From: an uncultured Sphingosinicella sp. | Lineage (GTDB): Bacteria > Pseudomonadota > Alphaproteobacteria > Sphingomonadales > Sphingomonadaceae | Direction: 5' to 3' | Assembly (NCBI GenBank): GCA_946886275.1 | Contig: CAMPIH010000035.1 | Location: forward strand, 1 to 16,391 | DNA length: 16,391 nt | Shown: one piece after another, positions 1 to 9,620 of the stretch | Layout: every line of letters starts with the position of its first letter | Numbering within the stretch: the first letter of the stretch is position 1 | Made by a program: the position numbers and the translations under genes | Notes under the pieces: generated by a model | What the model was told of the DNA's origin: nothing | Seen by the model: the letters and a program-made list of their open reading frames with translations, nothing else | Database searches by the model: none

Positions 1-2
1 GT

Positions 3-986
3 TCCGCCAATATCGGCCCGAACGGCGACACCGCGATCTTCTTCGGCCTGTCGGGGACCGGCAAGACGACCCTTTCCGCCGATGCCAGCCGAACGCTCAT
101 CGGCGATGACGAACATGGCTGGTCGGACACCGCCGTCTTCAATTTCGAAGGCGGCTGCTACGCGAAGATGATCCGGCTTTCGCCCGAGGCGGAGCCGGAG
201 ATCTACGCGACGACAAAGCGCTTCGGCACCGTTCTCGAGAATGTCGTCATCGATCCGGTCACTCGCGAGCTCGATCTCGACGACAACAGCCTCGCCGAGA
301 ATACCCGCGGCGCCTACCCGATCGATTTCATTCCCAATTCCTCCGCCGAGAATATGGGGCCGGTTCCTCGCAACGTGATCTTCCTGACCGCGGACGCGTT
401 CGGCGTGCTTCCGCCGATCGCCCGGCTGACGCCCGAGCAGGCGATGTACCATTTCCTGTCGGGCTACACCGCCAAGGTCGCCGGCACCGAGATCGGCGTC
501 ACCGAGCCGGAGGCCACCTTCTCGACCTGCTTCGGCGCGCCGTTCATGCCTCGTCACCCCTCGGTCTACGGCAATCTCCTCAAGGAGCGGATCGCCAAGG
601 GCGGAGTCGATTGCTGGCTGGTCAATACCGGCTGGACCGGCGGCAAATATGGCGTCGGCAGCCGGATGCCGATCAAGGTCACCCGGGCCTTGCTGAACGC
701 TGCTCTCGACGGCAGCCTCAAGTCGGTCTCGTTCCGCAAGGATCCCTGGTTCGGCTTCGACGTGCCGGTCAGCGTTCCCGGCGTCGATTCGAAGATCCTC
801 GATCCTCGTGCCACCTGGGCCGACGGCGCCGAATATGACGCCACCGCCGCCAGGCTGGTGAAGCTGTTCAACGACAATTTCGCTAAGTTCGCCGATCATG
901 TCGACGGGGCCGTGCTCGATGCCGCCCCGCGCTCGGCCGGGGAAGATGTTCAAGCGCGTCAGGAAGCGATCGTCCCCGCCGTCTGA
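3..986 (+). CDS. pckA: Phosphoenolpyruvate carboxykinase (ATP), 5'-truncated by window edge
   Basis: Cytoplasmic gluconeogenic enzyme converting oxaloacetate and ATP to phosphoenolpyruvate, CO2 and ADP. The reading frame is open from base 3, so the gene starts upstream of the window. The 327 visible residues are the C-terminal part of a protein usually about 530 aa long. Near the left edge is the phosphate-binding loop [13 protein letters not shown] (Lys codon at 63-65), followed by the metal-binding LIGDDEHGW and NFEGGCYAK, all signatures of the ATP-dependent class rather than the GTP class. Further on are [16 protein letters not shown] and [14 protein letters not shown], both typical of the family. 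The frame ends at TGA 984-986 and is followed by an intrinsic terminator, so pckA is probably the last gene of its transcript. Identity is very secure; only the missing 5' part is unseen. Confidence 0.97.
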   Translation, partial: SANIGPNGDTAIFFGLSGTGKTTLSADASRTLIGDDEHGWSDTAVFNFEGGCYAKMIRLSPEAEPEIYATTKRFGTVLENVVIDPVTRELDLDDNSLAENTRGAYPIDFIPNSSAENMGPVPRNVIFLTADAFGVLPPIARLTPEQAMYHFLSGYTAKVAGTEIGVTEPEATFSTCFGAPFMPRHPSVYGNLLKERIAKGGVDCWLVNTGWTGGKYGVGSRMPIKVTRALLNAALDGSLKSVSFRKDPWFGFDVPVSVPGVDSKILDPRATWADGAEYDATAARLVKLFNDNFAKFADHVDGAVLDAAPRSAGEDVQARQEAIVPAV

Positions 987-1009
987 CCTTTCTGTCAGTG
1001 AAGCTCTTC

Positions 1010-1049
1010 GGGAGCGCGTCGGCGAGAGCCGGCGCGCTCCCTTCGTTTT
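1010..1049 (+). terminator. Intrinsic terminator downstream of pckA
   Basis: Bases 1010-1023 pair with 1028-1041 as a continuous 14-bp stem with a single T-G wobble (1019/1032), closed by the GNRA-type tetraloop GAGA (1024-1027). It is followed by TTCGTTTT (1042-1049). This is a textbook rho-independent terminator placed 24 bases after the pckA stop. It ends directly before the GGAG ribosome-binding site of the next gene, so it also lies in any transcript leader reaching that gene from upstream. The reverse orientation has no T-run, so it should act on the plus strand only. Confidence 0.85.
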
Positions 1050-1060
1050 GGAGACATGTC

Positions 1061-1543
1061 ATGGATCATGAACCCCGCCTCTTGGCCGACGATGGCGAGA
1101 TCCGGCGGATCGGTCTCGGCTTCCTCGAATGCACTTTGCCGAGGGCCGCCTGGACCCACGAGGCGCATCTCGCCACCTGCGCGTGGATCATCCTCGAACG
1201 GCCTGACATTCTGGCCGAACGCGACCTTCCGGCTCTCATTCGCCGATTCAACGAGAGCGTCGGCGGAGTGAACAGCGACAGTGAAGGCTATCACGAAACG
1301 ATCACCCAGATCTCCATCCAGGCGGTCCGGGCGGCCTTGGCGCGAAGCGAAGGGCAGGGGCTTGCGGAACGGGTCAACCAGCTGTTGCTGGCGCCCGAAG
1401 GGCGAAGAGACTGGCCCTTGAACCTGTACAGCCAGGAACGGCTGTTCTCGAAAGAGGCGCGGCTCGGATGGGTGGAGCCTGATCGGGACGGGCCGGGAGG
1501 ACGAGCTCCGCCGCCACACGCGACGAGTTCCTCGCGAAACTGA
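1061..1543 (+). CDS. Conserved-looking protein of unknown function, 160 aa
   Basis: I do not recognise the family with certainty. I chose ATG 1061 because GGAG (1050-1053) lies 7 bases upstream. The longer GTG start at 998 would put the pckA terminator hairpin inside the coding region. The protein is soluble and probably mainly helical, with no signal peptide or membrane segment. Two histidine-rich motifs stand out: WTHEAHL (about residues 31-37) and SEGYHETIT (about 74-82), which could form a metal or ligand site. There is also an LYSQERLFSKEARLGWVEP segment near residues 122-140. The last 18 residues (GPGGRAPPPHATSSSRN region) are low-complexity and may be a disordered tail. It is transcribed toward nfeD and converges on it, with a 30-base gap. 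Coding is supported by G/C-rich third positions; function is unknown. Confidence 0.75.
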   Translation: MDHEPRLLADDGEIRRIGLGFLECTLPRAAWTHEAHLATCAWIILERPDILAERDLPALIRRFNESVGGVNSDSEGYHETITQISIQAVRAALARSEGQGLAERVNQLLLAPEGRRDWPLNLYSQERLFSKEARLGWVEPDRDGPGGRAPPPHATSSSRN

Positions 1544-1573
1544 AGCTCGGCGCCCGGAATCCGGCTCCCGCGT

Positions 1574-2059
1574 TCAGGCCAGCTCGCCGCTTTGCTTTCC
1601 CTCGGCCGGCGGAAGCGTCGCCGCTGGGCCGACGAGCAGGCATCCGCCCTCGGCGCCGGTGATCGTCACCCGGCTTCCGACCGGCGCGTTCGGGCCGCGG
1701 GCGCTCCAGACGCTGTCGCCGACCTTCACCCGGCCCTCGCCATGTTCGATCGCACCGATGACCGTCACCTGCTGGCCGACCAATCTTGCGATGCGGTCGT
1801 TGAGCCGCGGATCGCTGCTTTCGACGGGATTGCGATCATAATGGCGCCGCCCGCCGAACACCGCCGCCATCGCCAGCAGGCCGAAGATGGCAAGCTGGAA
1901 GGGCAGAGAGATCGGCAGCAAGGCGGCGATGATCCCGGTGAGCGCCGCCGCGGCGGCCATCCAGACGAGGAAGATGCCGGGGAGGAAGACCTCGAAGATG
2001 CCGAGCAGCGCCGCGGCGATCAGCCACCACCAATGATCGTCTATTCCGAACGGGCTCAC
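1574..2059 (-). CDS. NfeD-family membrane protein, partner of the SPFH protein
   Basis: This 161-aa inner-membrane protein has the usual short NfeD layout: about three hydrophobic segments (roughly residues 10-30, 31-50 and 53-70), then a soluble OB-fold-like domain (roughly 90-146) with LVGQQVTVIGAI and GRVKVGDSVWSARG, the typical NfeD C-terminal signature. It lacks the N-terminal ClpP-like protease domain of long NfeD proteins. The start is GTG 2059-2057, overlapping the TGA of the upstream SPFH gene in the tetranucleotide GTGA, which implies translational coupling. Genes of this type are classically paired with stomatin/SPFH genes, and the products are thought to act together in membrane microdomain or membrane protein quality control. 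Family assignment is firm; the precise role is inferred from the pairing. Confidence 0.92.
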   Translation of the reverse strand: MSPFGIDDHWWWLIAAALLGIFEVFLPGIFLVWMAAAAALTGIIAALLPISLPFQLAIFGLLAMAAVFGGRRHYDRNPVESSDPRLNDRIARLVGQQVTVIGAIEHGEGRVKVGDSVWSARGPNAPVGSRVTITGAEGGCLLVGPAATLPPAEGKQSGELA

Positions 2060-3018
2060 CCCTGGCCTCCTTCGAACGGGCCGCGCCGCGGAAGCGACTG
2101 CGGCTCGCCTTCACGCCCCGCAAGGGCCTCACGGGCGAGCTCGCCAATGCCGCCGAGGGTGCCGATCAACTGGGTCGCCTCGACCGGGAACAGGATCGTC
2201 TTCGCATTGGGCGAGTGGGCGAAAGCGGAGACGGCTTCGACATATTTCTGAGCGATGAAATAGTTGATCGCCTGGGCGTTGCCGCCGGCGATCGCGTCCG
2301 ACACCATCTGGGTCGCCTTCGCCTCGGCCTCGGCCTCTCGCTCGCGCGCTTCGGCGTCCCGGAAGGCGGCCTCGCGCCGGCCCTCGGCTTCGAGGATCTG
2401 CGCCTGCTTCTCGCCTTCGGCGCGAAGAATGGCGGAGGCTCGGCTGCCTTCGGATTCGAGGATCACGGCGCGTTTCTCACGCTCGGCCTTCATCTGCCGG
2501 CCCATCGCGTTGACGATGTCCGCGGGCGGGCGGATGTCCTTGATCTCGACTCGGGTGATCTTCACGCCCCAGCTCTCGGTGGCCTGGTCGACCACGGAAA
2601 GAAGGCGGGCGTTGATCTCGTCGCGCTTGGACAGGGTCTCGTCGAGATCCATCGATCCCATCACGGTTCGAAGGTTGGTGGTGGTGAGCTGCATGATCGA
2701 CAGATAGAGGTCGGAGACCTCGTAAGCGGCCTTGGCGGCGTCGAGCACCTGGAAGAAGACGACGCCGTCGGTCGAGACCATGGCATTGTCCTTGGTGATG
2801 ATCTCCTGGCCGGGAATGTCGAGAACCTGCTCCATCATGTTCACCTTGCGGCCGACACGATAGAAGAAGACGGGATAGAAATTGAGGCCAGGGCGCGCCG
2901 TCGTCGTGTAGCGGCCGAAATATTCTATCGTGTATTGAAAACCTTGGCGAACGATCTTCACGCTCCCGAACAGGTACAGGAGCACGAATGCGAGGATGAT
3001 GGCGATTCCGAGACCCAT
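2056..3018 (-). CDS. qmcA: SPFH/Band 7 (stomatin-like) membrane protein, QmcA type
   Basis: A 320-aa protein with one N-terminal membrane anchor (residues about 3-19, GLGIAIILAFVLLYLFG), then an SPFH/Band 7 domain (about 20-180) containing QEIITKDNAMVSTDGVVFFQV and the highly conserved WGVKITRVEIKDIRPP. After it come an Ala/Glu/Arg-rich coiled coil (about 175-240, AEREKRAVILESEGSRASAI) and a short Gly/Pro-rich tail. SPFH proteins oligomerise into cage-like or scaffold structures in the membrane; E. coli QmcA is the best-known bacterial relative. The ATG at 3018 is preceded by GGAGG with about 7-8 bases spacing. The gene is followed without a gap by nfeD and is divergent from the citE-like gene. 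The name qmcA is by family resemblance; it could equally be called a slipin or paraslipin. Confidence 0.93.
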   Translation of the reverse strand: MGLGIAIILAFVLLYLFGSVKIVRQGFQYTIEYFGRYTTTARPGLNFYPVFFYRVGRKVNMMEQVLDIPGQEIITKDNAMVSTDGVVFFQVLDAAKAAYEVSDLYLSIMQLTTTNLRTVMGSMDLDETLSKRDEINARLLSVVDQATESWGVKITRVEIKDIRPPADIVNAMGRQMKAEREKRAVILESEGSRASAILRAEGEKQAQILEAEGRREAAFRDAEAREREAEAEAKATQMVSDAIAGGNAQAINYFIAQKYVEAVSAFAHSPNAKTILFPVEATQLIGTLGGIGELAREALAGREGEPQSLPRRGPFEGGQG

Positions 3019-3030
3019 GAGATTTCCTCC

Positions 3031-3042
3031 CCTCCGCGGAGG
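3031..3042. repeat. 12-bp perfect palindrome CCTCCGCGGAGG beside the qmcA ribosome-binding site
   Basis: CCTCCGCGGAGG is self-complementary. On the qmcA strand it lies directly before the real Shine-Dalgarno sequence, so the transcript reads CCTCC-GC-GGAGG-GGAGG-AAATCTC-ATG. The CCTCC arm could pair with either GGAGG, one of which is the ribosome-binding site. It may be an operator or an RNA switch, or simply chance in GC-rich DNA. Confidence 0.4.
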
Positions 3043-3047
3043 TGAAT

Positions 3048-3076
3048 ATCATGTAGGGAAAGGTCTCCGCATCCAA
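3048..3076 (-). promoter_or_regulatory. Possible sigma-70-type promoter for the qmcA-nfeD operon
   Basis: Read on the minus strand, TTGGAT (3076-3071) and CATGAT (3053-3048) are separated by 17 bases. They match the -35 and -10 consensus at 3 of 6 and 4 of 6 positions. The 78-base divergent gap 3019-3096 must hold promoters for both qmcA and the citE-like gene. On the plus strand TATCAT (3047-3052) is a 5 of 6 match to a -10 box, but I see no good -35 for it. These are weak matches from eye inspection only. Confidence 0.28.
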
Positions 3077-3096
3077 GCAGAATCGGAAGGGCCGAA

Positions 3097-3936
3097 ATGA
3101 CCGATCTTCGCCTGTGCCGCTCGCTTCTGTTCCTCCCGGCATCGAACCCTCGGGCGATCGAGAAAGCCTCGACGCTCGACGCCGACATGATCATCCTCGA
3201 CCTCGAGGATTCGGTGCGCGAGGAGGACAAGGCGAGCGCCCGTGAAGCCGCTCTGGCCGCGGCCGCGAGCGGCTTCGGCGGCCGGCCGGTGGCGATTCGG
3301 ATCAACCCGTTCGGAACCGCTTATTACGGCCAGGACGTCGTCTGCATTCGCCGCGCCTCGGCCGACTTCGTCGTTCTGGCGAAGGCGGAAAGCGCCAAGC
3401 AGGTCGCCGACGCGGGCTGGCTGACCGGCAAGCCGATCCTGGCAATGATCGAAAGCCCGCGCGCCGTGGTGGACGCTGCGACCATCGCTCCAGCGACTCG
3501 CGGCCTGATCGCCGGCACCAACGACCTCGCCGCAAGCCTCGGCGTGCCGTTCAACCCGGGGCGCCCTGGCCTGATCTATGCGCTTCAGCGGATCGTCCTT
3601 GCCGCCCGAGCGGCCGGAGTGCCCGCTTTCGACGGAGTCTATAACCGGCTCGAGGCGGATTCGGGGCTGGTCGACGAATGCGACCAGGGCCGTGCCTTCG
3701 GCTTCGACGGCAAGTCGGTGATCCATCCGAGCCAGATAGAAGCGGCGAACCGCGCATTCGCGCCGACCGAGGCCGAACTCGCCCGGGCAGTCAGGCTGAT
3801 CGAGGCCGCCACAGGCGGCGCCGAACGGCACGAAGGCCGGATGATCGAGGCGATGCATGTCGACGAGGCGCGGACTCTGCTCGCCAAGGCGCGTCGCCAG
3901 CCCGAATCTCTTGCCAGCGAAGGGGACGCTCCTTAA
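3097..3936 (+). CDS. CoA-ester lyase, CitE / HpcH-HpaI aldolase family
   Basis: A 279-aa cytoplasmic TIM-barrel enzyme of the family containing citrate lyase beta subunit, malyl-CoA lyase and malyl-CoA thioesterase. It shows RSLLFLPASNPRAIEKA (residues 8-24), the DLEDSV motif (35-40), IRINPFGT with the CoA/substrate arginine R68, MIESPRAV with metal ligand E119, and GTNDLAASLG with metal ligand D143. Near the end are KSVIHPSQI (206-214) and a C-terminal lid. All key family residues are present. The start ATG has GGAAGG six bases upstream. No citrate lyase alpha or gamma subunit is nearby, so it is probably a stand-alone enzyme cleaving or hydrolysing a malyl-CoA-like substrate; the exact substrate cannot be read from the sequence. 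It is first in a likely five-gene operon, 8 bases before the M28 peptidase. Confidence 0.92.
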   Translation: MTDLRLCRSLLFLPASNPRAIEKASTLDADMIILDLEDSVREEDKASAREAALAAAASGFGGRPVAIRINPFGTAYYGQDVVCIRRASADFVVLAKAESAKQVADAGWLTGKPILAMIESPRAVVDAATIAPATRGLIAGTNDLAASLGVPFNPGRPGLIYALQRIVLAARAAGVPAFDGVYNRLEADSGLVDECDQGRAFGFDGKSVIHPSQIEAANRAFAPTEAELARAVRLIEAATGGAERHEGRMIEAMHVDEARTLLAKARRQPESLASEGDAP

Positions 3937-3944
3937 GCAGCGCC

Positions 3945-6925
<2,981 letters not shown>

Positions 6926-6934
6926 GCCCGGCCG

Positions 6935-8110
6935 ATGACTCCGGCCGCGCGAGTCCAGGCCGCGATCGAGATCGTCGACGAGGTCATCCGTTCGGCGCGC
7001 GAGGGCGCGGCCGCCGCCGACACCGTCGTCGCGCGCTACTTCAAGTCGAGGCGCTATGCCGGCTCGAAGGATCGCCGAGCCGTCCGCGAGCTGGTTTTTC
7101 GGGCGATCCGCGCCTTTGCCGAGCCCATTTCCGGACGGGCTGCTTTGCTCGGCCTGGCCGCCGAGGAGCCCGCGCTCCGCGCCAGCTTCGATGGTTCGAC
7201 TCACGGTCCGCGCCTGATCGAGCCGGACGAACCGGCCGCCGAGCCTTTGGCGGTGCCGCTCTGGCTTCGGCCGCGTCTCGACCCCTTGATCTCCGAGGAG
7301 GAGATTCCGGCCCTGCTCGAGCGGGCGCCCCTGGATCTTCGCGTCAATCGCCTGCGCGGCCCGATCGACTCGGCGCTGGAGGCCTTCCCGCAAGCGGCGC
7401 CCACTCCGCATTCGCCGATCGGGCTTCGGCTGCCCGAGGGATCCAACGTGATTCAGAGCCAGGCCTGGCTCGGCGGGCTCGTCGAAGTTCAGGATGAAGG
7501 CAGCCAGCTTCTCTGCCTCGGCAGCGAAGCAAAGGCCGGCATGCTGGTCATCGATCTCTGCGCCGGCGCCGGCGGCAAGACTCTCGCTCTCGCCGCGGAG
7601 ATGGGAAATGAGGGCCGGATCCTCGCCACCGACACCGACCGGGCGCGACTGGCCCGGATCCGGCCGCGCCTCGAGCGCGCCGGAGTGACGATCGCCGAGA
7701 CTCGCCTTCTCGATCCCGGCCGGGAGAGCGAGGCCTTGGCGGATGTCGCAGGCTTCGCCGACCTCGTCTTCGTCGATGCGCCCTGTTCGGGAACGGGCAC
7801 CTGGCGGCGCAACCCGGAGACACGCTGGCGGATCACGCCGGAGCGACTGGAGCGGCTGGTCTCGCTCCAGGCGCGCTTGCTCGATCTCGCCGCGGGACTT
7901 CTCCGTCCCGGTGGGCGGCTCGTCTATGCCGTCTGCTCGCTTCTTGCCGAAGAAGGGAGGGAACAGGCGGACGCCTTCGAGCGTCGTTCATCGCTGGTTC
8001 CTGAGAGCTTGCCTATGACCGCGGGACGTGTCGCCGGATCGGGCTTGCTTCTCAGCCCGGCCCGGGATGGAACCGACGGCTTTTTCGTCGCGCGCTGGCG
8101 TCGCCCATGA
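6935..8110 (+). CDS. RsmB-type RNA (cytosine-5) methyltransferase, NOL1/NOP2/sun family
   Basis: A 391-aa S-adenosylmethionine-dependent methyltransferase expected to make m5C, probably in 16S rRNA by analogy with RsmB. The N-terminal 60 or so residues resemble a shortened NusB-like helical region (YAGSKDRRAVRELVFRAIR). The Rossmann domain has VQDEGSQLLCL, the SAM-binding DLCAGAGGKTLALA (about 207-220), DAPCSGTGTWRRNPE with C284, and YAVCSLLAEEG with C334. The two cysteines are the product-release and nucleophile pair of this family, so it looks active. At 391 aa it is somewhat shorter than E. coli RsmB (429 aa). It begins 9 bases after guaB. The target base is inferred, so I leave the symbol empty. 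Confidence 0.92.
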   Translation: MTPAARVQAAIEIVDEVIRSAREGAAAADTVVARYFKSRRYAGSKDRRAVRELVFRAIRAFAEPISGRAALLGLAAEEPALRASFDGSTHGPRLIEPDEPAAEPLAVPLWLRPRLDPLISEEEIPALLERAPLDLRVNRLRGPIDSALEAFPQAAPTPHSPIGLRLPEGSNVIQSQAWLGGLVEVQDEGSQLLCLGSEAKAGMLVIDLCAGAGGKTLALAAEMGNEGRILATDTDRARLARIRPRLERAGVTIAETRLLDPGRESEALADVAGFADLVFVDAPCSGTGTWRRNPETRWRITPERLERLVSLQARLLDLAAGLLRPGGRLVYAVCSLLAEEGREQADAFERRSSLVPESLPMTAGRVAGSGLLLSPARDGTDGFFVARWRRP

Positions 8111-8143
8111 TAGACGCCTCGGCGACAGAATATGGAGTTACTG

Positions 8144-8662
8144 ATGCGCCTCCTGCCAATCGCCCTTTCCCTGGCGATCGCGACGGCCACGATGGCGAGT
8201 GCCGGTTACGGGCAGCGCCCGGACGACCAGATCGACCCGCAATCGGTCGCCCTGGTCGAGCAGGCGAGGGGGCTCAGCGCCGCCGGCCAGCATAGCGAAG
8301 CGATCGATCTCCTCGAGACGGCGCTGGCAATCGATCCGCGCAACCGCGGCGCCTATATCGCTCTTGGCCGGGTAGCTCAGGCGCAGCGCCTGCCGGGGAA
8401 GGCCATCCGCCACTATGGCGAGGCGCTCCGGATGGAGCCGACCGACATCAACGCCCTTGCCGGACAGGGCGAGGCCTTCGTCCAGCGTGGCGCCGTCGAC
8501 CGCGCGCGCCGCAACCTGGAGCAGCTCCGGACCTTGTGCGGCGAGCCCTGCCCACAGGCGCAGCAGCTCGCTGCCGTGATCGAGCGCGGTCCACCCGCCG
8601 AAGCTCTCGCCGCCCAGCGCCCGGAAGCGGCTCCGCCGATCCCTCAGCCGCAGAGCAACTAA
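8144..8662 (+). CDS. Exported tetratricopeptide-repeat protein
   Basis: A 172-aa protein with an N-terminal signal sequence (MRLLPIALSLAIATATMASA, cleavage near residue 20) and two to three TPR-like helical hairpins. One covers about 34-67 (ARGLSAAGQHSEAIDLLETA), the next 68-101 (AYIALGRVAQAQRLPGKAIR) and a weaker one 102-130. A CxxxC pair follows (C132, C136 in LCGEPCPQA), which could form a disulfide in the periplasm, and the tail is Pro/Ala/Gln-rich. ATG 8144 is preferred over ATG 8132 because GGAG (8134-8137) is then correctly spaced at 6 bases. It lies 33 bases after the methyltransferase and probably ends the operon. TPR domains bind other proteins; its partner is unknown. Confidence 0.85.
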   Translation: MRLLPIALSLAIATATMASAGYGQRPDDQIDPQSVALVEQARGLSAAGQHSEAIDLLETALAIDPRNRGAYIALGRVAQAQRLPGKAIRHYGEALRMEPTDINALAGQGEAFVQRGAVDRARRNLEQLRTLCGEPCPQAQQLAAVIERGPPAEALAAQRPEAAPPIPQPQSN

Positions 8663-8730
8663 AGTCGCGACCCTTCGCGGTCCGATTTCGCTGATGACGG
8701 CTCGGGAGAGGGCGCTCGATTCGATAGTTG

Positions 8731-8779
8731 AGACCTTGATTCACGCTTCAGGCTGATCAGCCTGAACCGATCAAGGTCT
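8731..8779. repeat. Nested inverted repeat between convergent TPR and rsmA genes; candidate bidirectional terminator
   Basis: Outer arms of 10 bases, AGACCTTGAT (8731-8740) and ATCAAGGTCT (8770-8779), are perfect complements. Inside them is a second, perfect 20-base palindrome with half-sites TTCAGGCTGA (8747-8756) and TCAGCCTGAA (8757-8766). Two more pairs (8744/8769 and 8745/8768) leave only a TCA bulge and one C-C mismatch between the stems. The right outer arm includes two bases of the rsmA stop codon (8780-8778). There is no T-run on either side. A GANTC site (8738-8742) sits in the structure and a second one at 8718-8722. A weaker hairpin, CGCGA-CCCT-TCGCG (8666-8679), follows the TPR stop. 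Termination at the convergent end, a dispersed palindromic repeat, or a binding site are all possible. Confidence 0.85.
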
Positions 8780-9620
8780 AGCCTTCGATCTCACGGGCAA
8801 TGGCGACGAATTCCTCGATCCGGAGCGTTTCCGCGCGCCGCTCGGAGTCGATACCGAGCCGCTCGAGCGCCTCAAGCGCACCCGGCAGCGACGCCAGGGA
8901 TCTGCGGAGCATCTTCCTCCGCTGTCCGAAGGCGGCCGCCGTCAGCCGCTCGATGACTGCCGCCTTTACCCCTTCCGGCTGAGCCTTGGGGACGATGTGG
9001 ATGACCGCCGACATCACCTTCGGCGGCGGGACGAAGGCGGAGCGATGGACCTTCATCGCCAGTTTCGGCTCCGACCGCCATTGGGCGAGGACGGCGAGCC
9101 GGCCGTAGGCCGAGGTTCCGGGCCGGGCGACAATCCGCTCGGCGACTTCGAGCTGGAACATCAGGGTCAGCGATTTCCACCAGGGCGGCCAGCTTTCGCC
9201 GCCGAGCCAGCGGACGAGCAATGCCGTCCCGACATTGTAGGGCAAATTGGAGACGATGTGGGCCGGCCCGATCTGCCGGGGCTCGTCGATTTTCGTCGCG
9301 TCGCCCTCGATGATCCTCAGTCGATGGTCCGAAGCCTCGGCCAATTCCCCCAGCGGCGTCAGACAGCGGCGGTCGCGTTCGACCGCTACCACCGCGGCGC
9401 CGGTCCGAAGCAGCGCCCGGGTCAGCCCGCCCGGTCCAGGCCCGACCTCATAGACCTGCTCGTTGTCGAGCGGACCGGGCACCTGGGCGATCCGATCGAG
9501 CAACTGTTCGTCCAGGATGAAATTCTGGCCGAGCGCCTTCGACGCGCTCAGTCCGTGACGGGCGATCACCTCGCGAAGCGCCGGCAGCGCCGGCAGCGGG
9601 CGCCTGCCGCCGGGACTCAC
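8778..9620 (-). CDS. rsmA: 16S rRNA (adenine1518-N6/adenine1519-N6)-dimethyltransferase
   Basis: Dimethylates two adjacent adenines near the 3' end of 16S rRNA late in 30S subunit assembly (KsgA). The 280-aa protein, of normal family length, shows SKALGQNFILDEQLLDRI (about 27-44), the SAM-binding EVGPGPGGLT (58-67), acidic E81 at the end of strand 2, GDAT (107-110), the catalytic NLPYNV (125-130), FVPPPKVMSAV, and FGQRRKMLRRSL near the end. The start is GTG 9620-9618, which overlaps the pdxA stop as GTGA and indicates translational coupling. The frame is open further upstream to 9827, but that stretch is inside pdxA and does not resemble RsmA. The TAG stop (8780-8778) abuts the nested inverted repeat. 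Confidence 0.97.
   Translation of the reverse strand: MSPGGRRPLPALPALREVIARHGLSASKALGQNFILDEQLLDRIAQVPGPLDNEQVYEVGPGPGGLTRALLRTGAAVVAVERDRRCLTPLGELAEASDHRLRIIEGDATKIDEPRQIGPAHIVSNLPYNVGTALLVRWLGGESWPPWWKSLTLMFQLEVAERIVARPGTSAYGRLAVLAQWRSEPKLAMKVHRSAFVPPPKVMSAVIHIVPKAQPEGVKAAVIERLTAAAFGQRRKMLRRSLASLPGALEALERLGIDSERRAETLRIEEFVAIAREIEG

Noticed and set aside
998..1060. GTG 998 as an earlier start for the 160-aa protein
   Set aside because: It would place the terminator hairpin (1010-1049) inside the coding region, while ATG 1061 has a well-spaced GGAG.
1501..1662. Plus-strand frame reading RDEFLAKLKLG across the end of the 160-aa gene and into nfeD
   Set aside because: It has no start codon context and runs antisense into nfeD. 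Noted only as a possible sign of a frameshift at the end of the 160-aa gene.
3678..3944. Upstream extension of the M28 peptidase frame
   Set aside because: It lies inside the lyase gene in another frame, and the extra residues are Arg-rich shadow sequence. The signal peptide begins at 3945.
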